In this document: positions 8,102 to 17,180 of the stretch, piece by piece | How the letters are laid out: each line of letters starts with the position of its first letter | Numbering within the stretch: position 1 is the stretch's first letter | DNA from: an uncultured Verrucomicrobiota bacterium | GTDB taxonomy: Bacteria > Verrucomicrobiota > Verrucomicrobiia > Limisphaerales > UBA9464 | DNA length: 64,000 nucleotides | Assembly (NCBI GenBank): GCA_903910585.1 | Contig: CAIWAH010000249.1 | Location: 1 to 64,000 of the forward strand | Direction of reading: 5' to 3' | Notes under the pieces: generated by a model | What the model saw: the letters and a program-made list of their open reading frames with translations, nothing else | Database searches by the model: none | Told to the model about the DNA's origin: nothing | Position numbers and translations under genes: made by a program

Positions 8102-9229
8102 TCAGTCAGCAACAGGGCGAAGATCGACGATTTCGCCCGGGCGGGCAGTGACTTCCGGAGGCAGACTGACCAGCACTGGCAGGCCGTATTCCAAGACATT
8201 TGGTGTCGATTTTCCCGGTAACAGCTCAGGGAGAATCGGCTCCATCTGCGACCCGATTGCCACGACACGCCCCTGGCCGAACGTTCGGTTCAATGAACGG
8301 GAGCGAACCTCCACCACGGTATTGGTCGTCGGCTCTTCGTTCAGGGGCTGCCTCAGGAAAGCCACGACCCTATCTCCCCGCAACGCACTGATCGTAACAA
8401 TCGGTTCGCCAGCGAGGACGTTCTCGCCGCCCCGCCGGTGAACCACCGAAACTACGCCGTCAATCGGCGCCAGAAGGGCCACCGGAGCCAGCCGGGCCTC
8501 CAGCATCTTGAGCTCCTGCTCCTGAACCGCCACCGCCGAGCGGAGAGCTTGGGGAATGTCTTCGTTCAGTTTGATTTCGTCAGGCGCCAGCTGCCCCATC
8601 GTGGCCTCGATTTCCTGGACGAGCTTTTCCCGTTCGCTCGTCTCCGCCAACGCTGCCGCGTAGTTCGCTTCCGCCAATTGAAGGTCGGCGACGCTGCCGA
8701 ACGGAGTCGCGGGAGCCCCTCCGATGCTAACCCCGTCAATGGCCTTCTTTGCCCGCACAACTTCCGCCTCAAGTTGGTTTAACCGGGCACGCTGGGACGC
8801 CAATTCCACCTTTTGGTCCAGCCAGTCCAGCTTCAGCTGGGTGAAGTTCACCCGGTTGTTCTGTTGGCGGACCCGGGCATCCACGCCTTCCCGAAGAAAC
8901 ATCATTCGCGCCCGCGTCAGTGAAACCTGAGCATCAACGAGCTCGGCATCGGCCGCCAGAACGCGGGCCAGCACGTCCCCAGCCGCCACCTGCTGGAGGT
9001 GCCCCACGGCCAACTCCGCCAAGCGTCCGGGCTGCGAACTGGATACCACGGACCTCACGGTCTCGACCTCACCCACCCAGTTCGAGGGCGCCACATAGCT
9101 CTGCCAAGTCACCACCGTGCCCGACAGCACCGCAGCAAAAGCGATGGCGGGCAGAAAGCGGACCCGAAACTCCCGGAATGCGGTTCCAGGCGGACTGGGG
9201 ATGCGGGGAAGCCTTTCCTGATTGTCCAT
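8102..9229 (-). CDS. HlyD-like membrane fusion/periplasmic adaptor protein
   Basis: Protein of 375 residues with a cytoplasmic N-terminus, one membrane segment (about 25-44), a first biotinyl-lipoyl-like half (about 62-95), a long coiled coil rich in Gln/Glu/Leu/Arg (about 100-250), and a second lipoyl/beta-barrel half (VALLAPIDGVVSVVHRRGGENVLAGEP and onward). This is the HlyD/EmrA adaptor architecture. No ABC transporter or outer membrane channel accompanies it. It lies 3 bases after the DUF4956 gene, in an operon headed by a VTC-domain gene, so it may act with those two rather than in classical type I secretion. That role is inference. Confidence 0.8.
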   Translation of the reverse strand: MDNQERLPRIPSPPGTAFREFRVRFLPAIAFAAVLSGTVVTWQSYVAPSNWVGEVETVRSVVSSSQPGRLAELAVGHLQQVAAGDVLARVLAADAELVDAQVSLTRARMMFLREGVDARVRQQNNRVNFTQLKLDWLDQKVELASQRARLNQLEAEVVRAKKAIDGVSIGGAPATPFGSVADLQLAEANYAAALAETSEREKLVQEIEATMGQLAPDEIKLNEDIPQALRSAVAVQEQELKMLEARLAPVALLAPIDGVVSVVHRRGGENVLAGEPIVTISALRGDRVVAFLRQPLNEEPTTNTVVEVRSRSLNRTFGQGRVVAIGSQMEPILPELLPGKSTPNVLEYGLPVLVSLPPEVTARPGEIVDLRPVAD

Positions 9230-9232
9230 GGA

Positions 9233-9919
9233 TCAAACCTCTGATTCTTCCTCAGCCTTGATGCTAGTAACGCGACTGACACCCGGGAACGACTTCAGTT
9301 CGGAAATGAGCTCGTCAATCCTGCCGGAATCACGCAACAGAAGCCGATAGCTCAGGTCGGTGCCCTCCGCCCCCGCGGCTGAGCGTTGGCTGGCGACCTG
9401 CGAAGTTCGCGCGTGACGATCGAGCAATTGGAGCAGATCCCGCAGCTCCGGCAGCGGCCTGCCCCAGTGCAGATTGAGAATCAGGTCAAATCGGTGCCGG
9501 CTCCCGAATTGGGTCCAAAACAGATAAAGCATCAGGAGCGAAAACAACGCTGTCCCCACCACCGCCGTGCTGTATTTCTTTGTCCCACAGGCCATTCCCA
9601 TGGTGATTGAAGCAAGGATGTAGGTGGTATCGAGGGTATCGCGGAGAATGTTCCGGAAACGGACGATCGCGAACACAGCCATCAGGCCAAAGGCTATCAG
9701 CAAGTTGTTCGCCATCACCATCATGACCACGGCCACGATGACGCAGAGGACGATCAGCGAGTTGACGAAGGAGCGCGAATAGCTGAGCCCGTTGTGGCAG
9801 GCCATATAGACCCACGCCACGACGTGGCCGCAGAGGAAGGCGAGCATCAGGCCCAGAAGCATTCCCCGGAGATCATCCGGAGCCGTGCCAAAATCGCCTC
9901 TTAGTATCCAGTTTCCCAT
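9233..9919 (-). CDS. DUF4956-family membrane protein
   Basis: Membrane protein of 228 residues with about four hydrophobic segments (residues about 20-40, 52-70, 72-86, 117-134). The conserved block AVFAIVRFRNILRDTLDTTY following the third segment is characteristic of DUF4956. A soluble C-terminal domain of about 85 residues follows and ends in Glu-rich sequence. It lies 13 bases after the VTC-domain gene and 3 before the HlyD-like gene. In bacteria DUF4956 proteins are frequently neighbours of VTC-domain proteins; their biochemical activity is not established. Confidence 0.85.
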   Translation of the reverse strand: MGNWILRGDFGTAPDDLRGMLLGLMLAFLCGHVVAWVYMACHNGLSYSRSFVNSLIVLCVIVAVVMMVMANNLLIAFGLMAVFAIVRFRNILRDTLDTTYILASITMGMACGTKKYSTAVVGTALFSLLMLYLFWTQFGSRHRFDLILNLHWGRPLPELRDLLQLLDRHARTSQVASQRSAAGAEGTDLSYRLLLRDSGRIDELISELKSFPGVSRVTSIKAEEESEV

Positions 9920-9932
9920 CGCCGATTGCGGG

Positions 9933-10778
9933 TTATGCCGCCTTTGAAAGCAAGTTGTCGAGTCTGGCCATGCGTTCCGCCTTGCGCTCCGACGCTCCCC
10001 CGAAGCCTCCGCCCATCAACGCTTCAGCGCCTCCCGGATAGAACGCCAACTCGCCCTTCCGCGCGATGCCGTCGGCGTATTTTGACGCCGAGCCTTGGCG
10101 GAGATTGAAAATCCGGACCATCTCCTTGAACCAGTCGGGGAAACGGCCGGTAAACTTGAGTTCGAGGATGACCAATCGGCCGAAGACGCAATAGGGATCG
10201 TCCATCTGCTCGCTGAATCGGGCGACGAATTCCGGCGAAATGTAAACGTTCCGGTCCATCGTGACCCGGACGGAGTTGTCCGTGGGGCTGATCCACGCCT
10301 CCCGGTCATAGCGGACGTGCGCGATCGGCATCGCCCGGTCGTGCATCATGAGTTCGACAAATCGTTGGATCGCAACCAATTGGCGTCCATCGCCGGAGAC
10401 CATTTCCGAAGGCCCAGGCAAGTGTCCGGCCAGCACCGCCTCCACCGCTGCCCGCTTTACTCCGCCTCGTTGTTTCAGGATGGCCTCGTTCATCCGGCGC
10501 TTGATCTCGAAATAGACCGGGGCAGACGGATTGTCCTCGTAGAAGCGGAGCCGCAGTTTGTAGCGGTTCTTGTTTCCATTGATGGTGCCCCAGTAGATCG
10601 CCAGCTGGCTGGAATCCAGATACAAGTTGTGGATGGTGTAGGACAGGTCATCCCGCTTCGCCCCATACTCATCCAGTTCGAGATACGAGCGGACAAACTC
10701 CCGCACTGCCAAGGCCAGCTCCTCTGGGATCACGTATTTCAGCTCCCAACGCTGAAGCTGCATTTTGTCGTCAGCCAT
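9933..10778 (-). CDS. VTC-domain protein (polyphosphate polymerase-like fold)
   Basis: Soluble cytoplasmic protein of about 281 residues. It opens RWELKYVIPEELALAVREFV and contains TIHNLYLDSS, RYKLRLRFYEDN and VYFEIKRRMNEAILKQRGGV, which give the basic tunnel residues typical of the VTC/CYTH-like fold. In yeast Vtc4 this fold makes polyphosphate; in bacteria such proteins neighbour DUF4956 and CotH-type genes and their product is uncertain. I chose the ATG at 10778; a TTG at 10805 would add nine residues. First gene of a three-gene minus-strand operon with the DUF4956 and HlyD-like genes. Confidence 0.85.
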   Translation of the reverse strand: MADDKMQLQRWELKYVIPEELALAVREFVRSYLELDEYGAKRDDLSYTIHNLYLDSSQLAIYWGTINGNKNRYKLRLRFYEDNPSAPVYFEIKRRMNEAILKQRGGVKRAAVEAVLAGHLPGPSEMVSGDGRQLVAIQRFVELMMHDRAMPIAHVRYDREAWISPTDNSVRVTMDRNVYISPEFVARFSEQMDDPYCVFGRLVILELKFTGRFPDWFKEMVRIFNLRQGSASKYADGIARKGELAFYPGGAEALMGGGFGGASERKAERMARLDNLLSKAA

Positions 10779-11078
10779 GTCGTTATCGAGATTTGCGGGC
10801 CGCAATGAAGCCTGCCGAACCCGTCACGTAAAGTTCACCTTTTCGCCACTTTGCTCCGCTTGACCGTTCCGCGGTGCCAGAAGGTGGTAGCGAAACCAAG
10901 CAGTCTTGGTGCCACAGCTTCCTGCAACGCCGAAAATTTTTGCGGTCCCAACGTAAGCCGGTGATGGCTTCGAAGGTCCGATTTGTAACGCCCGCGTAAA
11001 TCCGGGCCGCGTTAGAAACTCCGAATGTTTTGACCGTTGAGCCGTCATTCGCGAGCGTTCCTGCCGAAAATATCCGCC
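10779..11078. other. divergent intergenic region
   Basis: About 300 bases between the divergent VTC-domain gene and cytochrome gene. It should hold both promoters, but I could not pick convincing -35/-10 pairs. Overlapping open frames here show no family features. Confidence 0.5.
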
Positions 11079-11471
11079 ATGAAACTCCAACTACTTGCCA
11101 CCTCTTTGGTCGTCTTCGGAGCCGCCGCGTATGCCGCCGACGTGGATGTGTCCAAACTCCCTCCCGCCGCATCCCAAGCTGGCGTAACCTTCGACAAGGA
11201 TATCAAGCCGATCTTCGAGAAGTCCTGCTTCAAGTGCCACGGACCGGAGAAGAAAAAGGGGGATCTGCGCGTGGACAGCCTGGAAGCCACCCTCAAGGGC
11301 GGCGAGAACGGCCCCAACGTGGTCAAGGGCAACAGTGCCAAAAGCACCTTGGTTCATTCCGTCGCCCGCCTGACCGAAGACGAGGCCATGCCTCCCGAAG
11401 GCAAGGGCGAACCGCTGACCAAGGAGCAGATCGGGTTGGTTCGCGCCTGGATTGATCAGGGAGCCAAATAG
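11079..11471 (+). CDS. secreted c-type cytochrome, planctomycete-type (PSCyt1)
   Basis: Periplasmic protein of 130 residues. A signal peptide (residues 1-20, ending AYAAD) precedes a single cytochrome c domain with the heme site CFKCH at 50-54 and a likely axial Met in the EAMPPEGKG segment. The opening FDKDIKPIFEKSCFKCH and the ending LTKEQIGLVRAWIDQGAK match the PSCyt1 domain common in Verrucomicrobia and Planctomycetes, usually fused to DUF1549 but here free-standing. The start is the ATG at 11079; upstream codons in frame do not look coding. Confidence 0.88.
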   Translation: MKLQLLATSLVVFGAAAYAADVDVSKLPPAASQAGVTFDKDIKPIFEKSCFKCHGPEKKKGDLRVDSLEATLKGGENGPNVVKGNSAKSTLVHSVARLTEDEAMPPEGKGEPLTKEQIGLVRAWIDQGAK

Positions 11472-11537
11472 AGTTCACCGCAAACACTTCGATAGTTCCA
11501 ACCCGTGGAGCCTCCGGCGGCATCACGGGTTGTTCAT

Positions 11538-12731
11538 TTAACGGAAGCAGATCTTTCGGACTGCATCGTCAAAACCGGCCGCGCCGGCGGTGATCTTGAT
11601 TTCCACCCGCATGAAGTAGATCGGCAGGTCCCGGCGATCGAGCTTCGGAAAGCGAACGGCATCCTTCTGGGTCGTCAGGAGCATTTCGGCGCCCCGTTTC
11701 TTGCCGCGATTGATGGCATCCAGCACTTCCTGTTGTGTAAACCGGTGATGGTCGGCAAAGCGCCGGGCCAAAACAATTTGGGCACCGATCTCAGTCAGTT
11801 TCGCCTCAAAACTCTCCGGCTGGGCGATGCCGCTCAGGCTCGCCACCTTCCGGCCTCGCAGCAATTCCAAGCCGTGGGTTTCCCCCGTGAAGACATCCTC
11901 GAAATAAAGCGGATGATGCTGGCATTCAACGATTTCAGCCTTCCGATTCAGGCGCACAAGGCGATCCCGCAAGCGGTCAATCTCCTGACTGCGCGCCTCC
12001 GACGTCCGGTCCACTTTGGTGAGGAAAATCACGCTCGCCCTAGCCACGTGGCTGGGAGGCTCCCGCAAAGTTCCCCGGGGAAGAAGGTGCTCGTTGCCGA
12101 AGGGCTGCTGGGCATCCACCAGCACCACGTCGGTCCGGCGGCCAGCCAATTTCCAATATTGGAAGCCATCGTCGAGCAGGAGGGTGTCACAACCGAAATG
12201 CTCGACTGCATATCTCCCGGCTTTGACCCGGTCCTTGTCCACCAGCACCACCACATCCTTGAGGTTGCTGGCGAGCATGTAGGGCTCGTCACCCGCCGTT
12301 TCGGAATCCAACAGCAGCGAGCGGCCATCACTGACCACCCGGGGTGGGGTGGTGTCTTCCCGCAACAGGAACTTGTCCGCCAGCCGTTGGCCGAGCGGTT
12401 TCGGTCGCGACCGGTATCCGCGCGAAAGGATGGCCACCTTTCGGCCCGCATCCTGAAGCGCCCGGGCAAACTTCTCGACGACCGGAGTCTTGCCGGTTCC
12501 CCCGACAGTCAGGTTGCCGACTGCGATTACCTGAACTCCGAGCGTGGCATCACGAAGGATGCGGACATTGTAAAGGAACCGGCGCAGCTTCACCGCACCG
12601 GCAAATACCTTCGACAGGCAGAGCAGGAGGAACCGCACCAGCGCAGCCTTGCGGCCGGGCCGGTGCTGGAAGATCACGTCGAGGAGCCAAGTTTCGGCCC
12701 GCTCGGAGAATTGCTGCCACCATTCGCGCAC
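11538..12731 (-). CDS. lpxK: tetraacyldisaccharide 4'-kinase
   Basis: Inner-membrane enzyme that phosphorylates the 4' position of the lipid A disaccharide. The family signature VIAVGNLTVGGTGKTP carries the P-loop (about residues 78-83), followed by ILSRGYRS; later TLLLDDGFQYWKL is also diagnostic. The length of about 397 residues is slightly long. A hydrophobic N-terminal segment (about 32-50) fits the membrane anchor. I take the GTG at 12731 as start; a TTG three codons upstream is also possible. Other lipid A-type genes appear elsewhere in the window (LpxH-like, LpxL-like), supporting an outer membrane with lipid A. Confidence 0.93.
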   Translation of the reverse strand: MREWWQQFSERAETWLLDVIFQHRPGRKAALVRFLLLCLSKVFAGAVKLRRFLYNVRILRDATLGVQVIAVGNLTVGGTGKTPVVEKFARALQDAGRKVAILSRGYRSRPKPLGQRLADKFLLREDTTPPRVVSDGRSLLLDSETAGDEPYMLASNLKDVVVLVDKDRVKAGRYAVEHFGCDTLLLDDGFQYWKLAGRRTDVVLVDAQQPFGNEHLLPRGTLREPPSHVARASVIFLTKVDRTSEARSQEIDRLRDRLVRLNRKAEIVECQHHPLYFEDVFTGETHGLELLRGRKVASLSGIAQPESFEAKLTEIGAQIVLARRFADHHRFTQQEVLDAINRGKKRGAEMLLTTQKDAVRFPKLDRRDLPIYFMRVEIKITAGAAGFDDAVRKICFR

Positions 12732-12800
12732 GGGGGGCAACGGTGCGGCAGGGACCCCGCCTTTAGGAAGCCGGGAAGTCGCTCAGCCAGGCACCAAATC

Positions 12801-13832
12801 TCAGGCCGCCTGGTATTGGCTCAATTCTCGGAAGCCAATCATCCGTCGCGTGCGGGTGTCCCACAGGCGTAACCGGAGCGTCTTCAGGGAGCTCCAGAGG
12901 GTGATCGGCTGGACGTTTTGGAACTCAGGGCAGGACAGATAAGCCTTCTCCAGATTGTAGTTCGGGATGCGCGAGTTCAGGTGGTGAATGTGGTGAAAGC
13001 CAATGTTGCCGGAAAACCACTGCAGGATCCGGGGCAACTTGTAGAACGAGCTGCCGGCCAAGGCGGCCTCGGTATGGCTCCACGTCGCATCCTTTTCCCA
13101 ATACACATCCTCAAACTGATGCTGGACGTAGAACATCCACAGACCGGCAAAGCCGCCCACCAGCAGGATGATCGACTGAATGATCAGGTAATCGCGCCAG
13201 CCGAAGATCTGGCTCATGCCGAAGGCCATCAGCGCCACCGCCACCGACATCAGGTGAACTTCCCGGCGTTCACGCGGTTTTGCTTTGGCGGCCGGCACCC
13301 GATGCCAGATGACGAACAGAAAAAGCGGCCCCAAGCCGAACAGAATGAACGGATTACGGGCCAAGCGATAGCACAGCTTCCGCCCGGGCGTCGCCGCGAG
13401 ATACTCGTCCACCGTCATGGTCCAGATGTCGCCGATGCCGCGCGCATCCAGGTTGCCGGAAGTGGCGTGGTGCACGGAATGTTCCCACCGCCAGTGGTGG
13501 TAGGGCGTGAACGTCAGCAGACCGGTGATGAAGCCCACCACCGTGTTGGCCTTCTTGGAAACAAGGAACGATCCGTGACCGCAATCGTGGAAGATGATGA
13601 AGATCCGGACCAAGAACAGGCCGTTCAGCATCGCCAGCGGCACCGTCAGCCACCACGAGATGTTCCGGGTGAAATACGTCGCCAACCAAATCAGGGCGAA
13701 CGAACCGACCGTGTTGAAAATCTGCCAAACCGCCGTCGGAACCGAGGCTTTCTCAAACGGGGCCGCCAGCGCGCGAAACCGTTGATTCTCGTTTGCTTCC
13801 TTCGAAGCCGGACTAACCGCTGAAATTGTCAT
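12801..13832 (-). CDS. membrane fatty acid desaturase
   Basis: Di-iron integral membrane enzyme of 343 residues that introduces double bonds into acyl chains. The three histidine boxes are clear: HDCGH at 82-86, HHWRWEHSVHH at 112-122 and HHIHH at 280-284. Four or more hydrophobic segments surround them. The start is the ATG at 13832 (MTISAVSPAS); the open frame extends upstream without coding character. The arrangement is that of the DesA/delta-12-like family. An electron donor is not encoded next to it, though a ferredoxin lies 5 kb away. Confidence 0.9.
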   Translation of the reverse strand: MTISAVSPASKEANENQRFRALAAPFEKASVPTAVWQIFNTVGSFALIWLATYFTRNISWWLTVPLAMLNGLFLVRIFIIFHDCGHGSFLVSKKANTVVGFITGLLTFTPYHHWRWEHSVHHATSGNLDARGIGDIWTMTVDEYLAATPGRKLCYRLARNPFILFGLGPLFLFVIWHRVPAAKAKPRERREVHLMSVAVALMAFGMSQIFGWRDYLIIQSIILLVGGFAGLWMFYVQHQFEDVYWEKDATWSHTEAALAGSSFYKLPRILQWFSGNIGFHHIHHLNSRIPNYNLEKAYLSCPEFQNVQPITLWSSLKTLRLRLWDTRTRRMIGFRELSQYQAA

Positions 13833-14004
13833 ACTTTGAATTGAATCTGCCGCCACCGGGCAACGAGGACCGATAGCGCACAAAGACAGTTTACTCGCTT
13901 CGTCTCCAAGAAACACCATACTTCTTTGCCAAATTGAGAACTCTATTTGGTGAAATCCCCGAGGTCCCGCTTGAACCGGCGGCTCCACGTCCGACCTTGG
14001 CGCA

Positions 14005-14385
14005 ATGAAAGGACCAAAATCAGCCCTCGCCCTCCTGTTGGCCGGACTGTGGGCCGGTTGCGCCCCGCACTACGTCAACCTGACTCCTGCTTCGGCGCCG
14101 CGATCTGTCACTCAGGACTATCCTTTCGAGGTGGAATGGCAAACCCGTCGCACCGGCGCCAATAACGCGGAGGTCCGGGCCTACGTCGTGATTGATCAGC
14201 AGTTTTACCCCTTGCAACGGGTGCCCCAAACCGAAAACCGCTTCGAGGGCCGGGTCCCCATTGCGGCCGATCGACACACCATACTGTATCGTTACCGGTT
14301 CGATTATCTTTACCCAAGCCTGCCCGGAAAGGTGGCCAGCAGCGACTGGTCACCGGAGTATCGGCTGACGCTGCCGCCTCAATGA
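14005..14385 (+). CDS. small putative lipoprotein
   Basis: Protein of 126 residues with an N-terminal hydrophobic stretch (6-17) ending in LWAGC, so Cys19 is the likely lipidated residue; Trp at -3 is unusual for a lipobox. The remainder is soluble, with an immunoglobulin-like strand pattern (YPFEVEWQTRR, YRYRFDYLYPS). No known family was recognised. It converges on larE and the two coding regions overlap by 7 bases at their 3' ends. Confidence 0.7.
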   Translation: MKGPKSALALLLAGLWAGCAPHYVNLTPASAPRSVTQDYPFEVEWQTRRTGANNAEVRAYVVIDQQFYPLQRVPQTENRFEGRVPIAADRHTILYRYRFDYLYPSLPGKVASSDWSPEYRLTLPPQ

Positions 14386-15227
14386 ACGGTGCCGGGCTCC
14401 CGAAACGGTATTGGCGCCGCGGTGCCGTTGTTGGCGCCCCGCCGGTAACCCAAAAGATCAAGGGTCACATGTCCGTAGCCGATCGCTTGGAGGCGGGAGG
14501 CAACGGATTGGCGCATATTCGGGTCCAGCATTCGATCCACCTCGCGGGCACCCAGCTCGATCCGTGCCAACGCACCCGCCGCCGATTCGTGATGCCGGAC
14601 GCGCACGTCAAAAAGCCCGAGTGAGCGCAGGTGGAGCTCCGCGGCTTCAATCATCGCCAGCTTTTCCGGCGTGACCCGTTCGCCGGGCGGCACCCGGGAA
14701 CTGAGGCACGCCATCTGGGGTTTGTCCGCCGTCGGCAGCCCCAGGCGCCCACTTAGTTCCCGAATCTCGGCCTTGGTCAGTCCCGCCTCCTTGAGAGGCG
14801 CGCGCACCGCAAACTCGGTCGCCGCTTGCGCCCCCGGCCGATGGTCACCCACATCGGAGGCGTTTTCCCCGTAAGCCAGCACCGCGAATCCCTCGGCCCG
14901 TGCGAGCGGAGTCAGCTCGGTAAACAAGGCATGTTTGCAGAAGTAGCAACGGTTCAGCGGATTGGCCAGATACCGGTCATCGCTGAACTCTGCCGTGCGG
15001 ACCACCCGGACCGGAAATCCAAATCGTTCGCCCAAGGCCAGCGCCTCCGCCAGCTCCTGCCGCGGCAGGCTGGGGGAATCGGCAATCGCGGCCAGCGCAC
15101 TCGCCCCGAGGACGTCGTGGGCCACCTTGGCCAAGAAGACCGAATCCACCCCGCCGGAGTAGGCCACCACGCAGGAGCCGTAGCTCCGCAGCAACTCGCG
15201 CAAGTGACTGAACTTGGCTTCGGTCAT
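14379..15227 (-). CDS. larE: LarE-like ATP-dependent sulfur transferase (PP-loop)
   Basis: Cytoplasmic enzyme of 282 residues. The PP-loop SGGVDS lies at residues 24-29, a CYFCKH pair of cysteines at 94/97, and ACLSSR places Cys174 where LarE has its sacrificial cysteine. In the nickel-pincer cofactor pathway LarE gives up cysteine sulfur to the pyridinium precursor. No larB or larC is in this window, so the pathway assignment rests on the protein alone. I chose the ATG at 15227 (MTEAKFSHLR). Confidence 0.85.
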   Translation of the reverse strand: MTEAKFSHLRELLRSYGSCVVAYSGGVDSVFLAKVAHDVLGASALAAIADSPSLPRQELAEALALGERFGFPVRVVRTAEFSDDRYLANPLNRCYFCKHALFTELTPLARAEGFAVLAYGENASDVGDHRPGAQAATEFAVRAPLKEAGLTKAEIRELSGRLGLPTADKPQMACLSSRVPPGERVTPEKLAMIEAAELHLRSLGLFDVRVRHHESAAGALARIELGAREVDRMLDPNMRQSVASRLQAIGYGHVTLDLLGYRRGANNGTAAPIPFREPGTVH

Positions 15228-15240
15228 GGCTGCAAAGATG

Positions 15241-15284
15241 AAGGGCGGGACCGCGGTGTCCACCGCCGGCCCCGCCCCTTTTCA
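15241..15284 (-). terminator. possible terminator between the greA-like gene and larE
   Basis: GC-rich inverted repeat with outer arms GGGCGGG/CCCCGCCC and an inner CCGCGGTG/CCGCCGG pairing. A short T-run flanks it on either strand. It lies just after the stop codon of the GreA-like gene, and its right-hand T-run reads for the plus strand as well, so the orientation is uncertain. Confidence 0.4.
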
Positions 15285-15297
15285 AATCGCCCAATTG

Positions 15298-17130
15298 TCA
15301 GGCCGTCAAAGACGCCACGTCGGCGGCGGCGATGGCATCAATGCGGATGCGGCGCTGATGGGTGCCCTCGCCGATCGAAACCTCGGCCCCTGCCGATTTT
15401 CCGAGGAGTGCCTGGCCCACCGGCGAGAGGTAGCTGATGACGTTGCGCTCGTCGTTCCCGTCCCACGCACCGAGGATGTGGAGGGTCTCGGACTGATTGG
15501 TGCCCAAGTCGGTGAATGACACCGAGGTGCCTGCGTTGACGGTGTCGGTGCTGACGTTGGCAAAATCGGTGCCGCGGGCGCGCGCCTGCTGCAGCTCGAG
15601 CTCGTGCTTCCGGCGGTTCAGGATCTTCTGCTGTTCCTTGGCAAACTTGTATTCCGCGTTCTCGCGCAGGTCGCCGTAGCTGCGGGCCAAGGCGATGTCC
15701 TTGATGTTCGCGGGAATCTTGATGTTACAGAGCTCGTCGTATTCCGCCTTGCGCCGCTCGATGCTCTTCCAGCTCGTCTGGATGGTCTTGTCCTCGCGGC
15801 CGTGATCGCTGGTCCCGGTGATCATGTCCTGGATGGCCGGATAGGCCTTCACGATCCGGGCCAGCAGGGAACGCTTGTCCATGTCATCGAAGCTCGGGCT
15901 CAACTGGAGCGACCGGGTCAGGTCGCGCACCACCTCGATGTCGGCCGACTCAATGAGTTCCGGCAGCAATTCGAGGTCTTCGAGCACGTAGTCGCGCAGC
16001 CGGTTGCTCTTCTTTTCGAGGAACTGGTCGCGTTCGATCGCCGTCAGCATGGCGCGGAAAACTTCCGGCCCCAGAATGTCCGCGAAGTAGTCGGTGCGTT
16101 CCTTGCCCAGCCAGAGAAGCAGCTCGCTGCTTGCCGAATGCTGGCTGACCAGACGTTGCACGGTGTCCTTGAGCAGCTGACCGCGCTTCTCCGTGAGGAG
16201 CAGCCGGGCGCATTCACCCACCAGTTTTGCCTGCAGCTGCTCGTTGAGCATCAGCACGATCTGGGCGGCCCAGTCCGGCATGGCGTCGCGGAACGACTCG
16301 AGCGCGCGGCGATGCTTGGCCGCCGGCAGCTCCTCGAAGATGCCCTTCACTTTCGCCGTGCGGGTCCAGATGTCGCGGGAGGTCAGCTCGCCCTCGACCG
16401 AACCAAGGCTGGCCAGCTGGCGAAGTTCGTCGCGGACGAAAATCCCTTCGAGCGCTTCCGATTCGCGGGTCGCGGCGTGGCTGGTGATGTCGGCGTTCAG
16501 CTGCTGGATGATCTCCGGAATGGCCTCGCGTTTGGAAAAGTCCTCAAAGCTCTTGATGATCTCGGAAACGACCGCCACCCGCGCCTTCAGGCCCTTGGCC
16601 GCGCGGAATTCGCCCAGCAGGCGATCGCCCAGCTCGGTCTGCTCCGACTGGTAAATGATCGGATCCGTCTTCTTCGCGGGAATCTGGAAATGCCCGTCTT
16701 TCTTCATCTCCGCCCGGGCCACTTCCCACCACTTCTTCCAATCGCTGGGAATGACGTCCTTCAGCGTTTCCTGGATGTTGGTGACCGTTGCCCGACCGCC
16801 ATTGCTGTCGAGGACCAGCTTGACCACGTCGAGGTGGTGGAGCGCCGCCATTTGCTGCAATCCCTTCAGGTCCGTGGCCTTGCGGGCCAGGATGTGGTCC
16901 TTGCTGATGGCCTTGAGGGTTTCCGCGGCGAACGCGAGGTCCATGCCGTGCCCGGCCTTCGTCTGGAAATCAATCAGCAGCCGTCCGGCGATGCCGTCCA
17001 GGGTCTTCACTTTACCAAATCCCCAGCTCTTGTGCTGGCAGAAACCGGCTTCGAGCAAGGCGGTCAGCGCCCCCACGTGGCGGGCTTGGATCTTTCCGGC
17101 GGCGACCAACTGCTCCATTTCCTCTTTCAT
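15298..17130 (-). CDS. GreA/GreB-family transcription elongation factor with long N-terminal region
   Basis: Protein of 610 residues, about four times the length of GreA. The last ~155 residues form the Gre module: a coiled-coil segment with ARSYGDLRENAEY at 482-494 (the family's tip motif, with the acidic Asp and Glu that stimulate RNA polymerase cleavage) and an FKBP-like end with LSPVGQALLGKSAGAEV. The first ~450 residues are mostly helical, with no known motif that I recognise, and include the segment SWGFGKVKTLDG. Long Gre-like proteins of this kind occur in Verrucomicrobia and relatives. It is divergent from rsmB with 50 bases between the starts. Confidence 0.85.
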   Translation of the reverse strand: MKEEMEQLVAAGKIQARHVGALTALLEAGFCQHKSWGFGKVKTLDGIAGRLLIDFQTKAGHGMDLAFAAETLKAISKDHILARKATDLKGLQQMAALHHLDVVKLVLDSNGGRATVTNIQETLKDVIPSDWKKWWEVARAEMKKDGHFQIPAKKTDPIIYQSEQTELGDRLLGEFRAAKGLKARVAVVSEIIKSFEDFSKREAIPEIIQQLNADITSHAATRESEALEGIFVRDELRQLASLGSVEGELTSRDIWTRTAKVKGIFEELPAAKHRRALESFRDAMPDWAAQIVLMLNEQLQAKLVGECARLLLTEKRGQLLKDTVQRLVSQHSASSELLLWLGKERTDYFADILGPEVFRAMLTAIERDQFLEKKSNRLRDYVLEDLELLPELIESADIEVVRDLTRSLQLSPSFDDMDKRSLLARIVKAYPAIQDMITGTSDHGREDKTIQTSWKSIERRKAEYDELCNIKIPANIKDIALARSYGDLRENAEYKFAKEQQKILNRRKHELELQQARARGTDFANVSTDTVNAGTSVSFTDLGTNQSETLHILGAWDGNDERNVISYLSPVGQALLGKSAGAEVSIGEGTHQRRIRIDAIAAADVASLTA

Positions 17131-17180
17131 ACGTTCAAAAAGATGACTGCGAATTGAATGGCGGGCAGTATGCGGACTTC

